Assembly (NCBI RefSeq): GCF_900102165.1
Contig: NZ_FNBD01000001.1
Span: forward strand, 525,697-589,696
Origin: Cellulophaga baltica
GTDB taxonomy: Bacteria > Bacteroidota > Bacteroidia > Flavobacteriales > Flavobacteriaceae
Direction: 5' to 3'
Length of the DNA stretch: 64,000 nt
In this document: positions 62,288 through 64,000 of the stretch, piece by piece
Position numbering within the stretch: the stretch's first letter is position 1
How the letters are laid out: every line of letters begins with the position of its first letter
Position numbers and translations under genes: made by a program
Notes under the pieces: generated by a model
The model's input: only the letters and a program-made list of their open reading frames with translations
What the model was told of the DNA's origin: nothing
The model's database searches: none

Positions 62288-64000
62288 ATGACTAAAAAGA
62301 AAAAACAAGTCGAAAAAGAGTTTGGATTATCCTCTTGGGCCATTAACAATAAGACAACCATGTATGTACTTATTGCTGTAATTTTCTACTTAGGTATTGC
62401 TGCATTTTTTAGCATGCCTAGAGAGAATTTTCCAGAGGTGAATGAAACTAAAATATACATCAGCTCTGTGTTCCCTGGAAATACCGCTGAAGATATAGAG
62501 AAACTTATTATAGATCCTTTAGAGGATAAACTTAAAACGGTAAGTAATGTTGTAGAAATAACTTCTACCTCTCAAGAAGATTACGGGATGGTCATTGTTG
62601 AGTTTGACGAAAACATCACTGTAGAGCAAGCAAAACAAAAGGTTAAAGATGAAATAGATACAGAAACTTCTAGTGAAGACTGGCCGACGTTTAATGGTGC
62701 CAAAGTAGAACCAGATGTTTTTGAGCTTAGTTTATCTGAAGAAATGCCTATTCTAAATATCAATATTACGGGTGATTATCCAATTGAAAAATTAAAAGAA
62801 TATGGCGAGTTTTTACAAGACGAAATAGAAAATCTTTTAGAAATAAAAAAGGTAGACATTCGAGGAGCTCAAGAAAAAGAAGTAGAAGTAGCTGTAGATA
62901 TCTATAAAATGATGGCTGCCGAGGTTACTTTTAATGATATAATTGGTGCTATTAATAACGGAAACGTTACGATGGCTGCTGGTAATTTAATTTCAAGCGG
63001 TCAAAGACGTACCATTAGAATTTTAGGTGAAATTGAAAACCCTAAAGAATTAGAAAACTTTGTTGTTAAAGCGGAAAGTGGAAACCCTATTTATTTAAAA
63101 GATGTTGCCACTGTTGCTTTTAAAGAAGAAGACAAAACCACTTTTGCTCGTGAATATGGTAAGCCTGTAGTGATGTTAGACGTTAAGAAACGTGCTGGTA
63201 AAAACATGGTTGCTGCTGTTGAGCAAATTCGCGTTATCGTAGATGATGCTATAAAAAATCAATTTCCTCAAGATTTAAAAGTAACGGTTACTAATGACCA
63301 ATCTTCTGTAACCATCGGTCAAGTAGATGATTTGGTGAACAACATTATTTTCGGGGTTATCTTAGTAGTTACCGTATTAATGTTCTTTTTAGGATTTAAA
63401 AATGCCCTGTTCGTAGGTTTTGCAATCCCGATGTCTATGTTCATGTCATTAATGATATTAGGTTGGCTTGGTCAAAGTTTAAATACCATGGTATTATTTG
63501 GTCTTATTATGGGGCTAGGTATGTTGGTAGATAACGGTATTGTAGTCGTAGAAAACGTTTACCGTTTAATGGAAGACGAAGGTATGAGCAGAATAGAAGC
63601 TGCTAAAAAAGGAATTGGAGAAATTGCTTTTCCTATAATTATCTCTACTGCAACAACAGTAGCTGCCTTTATTCCATTAGGCTTATGGCCCGGAATTATG
63701 GGAGAGTTTATGAAAATCTTACCCATAACTTTATCGGTAGTATTGGGGTCTTCGCTATTCGTTGCAATCTTCTTTAACTCGGTATTGGTATCGCGCTATA
63801 TGACGATTCAAGATAAAGACATGCCATTACAACAAATCATTAAAGTTACAAGCATCGTTGCTGCTGTTGGTATCTTAATTCTACTTGTGGGCGGTGCTTA
63901 TCGTGGACTAGGAACTGTAATGATTTTTACCGCCGTGATGCTTTGGTTGTATCGTTGGTTTATCCGTAAGTGGGCCAATACCTTCCAAGATAAAACACTA
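62288..64000 (+). CDS. RND efflux permease, N-terminal part (runs off the window)
   Basis: An open frame of 571 codons from ATG at 62288 to the window end, without a stop. It begins with a cytoplasmic basic stretch (KKKKQVEKEFGLSS), a first helix (YVLIAVIFYLGIAAFFSMPRE), and the porter region (SSVFPGNTAEDIEKLIIDPLEDKL). The membrane part has the conserved LGMLVDNGIVVVEN block, with the proton-relay Asp. Full RND pumps are about 1,050-1,170 residues, so roughly half is missing. It forms the inner-membrane pump of the TetR-regulated operon. Confidence 0.93.
   Translation, partial: MTKKKKQVEKEFGLSSWAINNKTTMYVLIAVIFYLGIAAFFSMPRENFPEVNETKIYISSVFPGNTAEDIEKLIIDPLEDKLKTVSNVVEITSTSQEDYGMVIVEFDENITVEQAKQKVKDEIDTETSSEDWPTFNGAKVEPDVFELSLSEEMPILNINITGDYPIEKLKEYGEFLQDEIENLLEIKKVDIRGAQEKEVEVAVDIYKMMAAEVTFNDIIGAINNGNVTMAAGNLISSGQRRTIRILGEIENPKELENFVVKAESGNPIYLKDVATVAFKEEDKTTFAREYGKPVVMLDVKKRAGKNMVAAVEQIRVIVDDAIKNQFPQDLKVTVTNDQSSVTIGQVDDLVNNIIFGVILVVTVLMFFLGFKNALFVGFAIPMSMFMSLMILGWLGQSLNTMVLFGLIMGLGMLVDNGIVVVENVYRLMEDEGMSRIEAAKKGIGEIAFPIIISTATTVAAFIPLGLWPGIMGEFMKILPITLSVVLGSSLFVAIFFNSVLVSRYMTIQDKDMPLQQIIKVTSIVAAVGILILLVGGAYRGLGTVMIFTAVMLWLYRWFIRKWANTFQDKTL

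Noticed and set aside
1-64000. CRISPR arrays, insertion sequences, integrases
   Set aside because: No regularly spaced repeats, transposase-like frames or terminal inverted repeats were seen; the only long internal duplication is the LamG domain.

Overview
The window is AT-rich and reads as chromosome of a marine-type Flavobacteriaceae bacterium (Bacteroidota; inference). Supporting signs are a SusC/SusD polysaccharide utilisation locus, many lipoproteins with short lipoboxes, TonB receptors with N-terminal carboxypeptidase-like domains, almost no Shine-Dalgarno sequences, and repeated TAnnTTTG -7 promoter elements. No phage, transposon or CRISPR array was seen.

Layout. 1-11.5 kb: an AI-2E-type exporter, a nitroreductase, then many small envelope or stress proteins (YtxH, holin-like, DUF1328, a four-helix bundle, an acidic lipoprotein, lmo0937-like), MscS, DUF2254, and an AraC / response-regulator / PAS-kinase operon. 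11.5-14.2 kb: a second AraC regulator, then the most interesting element, an AbiF (Abi_2, HEPN) gene preceded by its own promoter and a short structured RNA, with dps convergent to it. 14.4-23.5 kb: an SDR, two AsmA/DUF748-like proteins around an ArsC-like protein that lacks its cysteine, cardiolipin synthase, a small outer-membrane protein, a zincin-like protein, a GH3-auxin-type enzyme and a DJ-1/PfpI protein.

23.6-40.7 kb is a minus-strand polysaccharide utilisation locus. In transcription order it holds a SusR-like membrane regulator, SusC, SusD, a duplicated-LamG surface lipoprotein, two GH144-type glucanases, an alpha/beta hydrolase, a GH3 beta-glucosidase and a sulfatase. GH144 plus GH3 suggests beta-1,2-glucan (sophoran) as substrate; the sulfatase does not fit that simply. 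A lipoprotein sugar epimerase/isomerase lies upstream behind its own terminator.

41.9-64 kb: tRNA-Asn, rseP, SCO, feoA-feoB-Cys-rich peptide, two large envelope proteins, DUF423, a gene remnant, DUF2141, a DtxR-type metal regulator divergent from a TonB receptor with a palindrome over its -7 element, lycopene cyclase tail-to-tail with a polyprenyl diphosphate synthase, and a TetR-tolC-MFP-RND efflux operon that runs off the end of the window.
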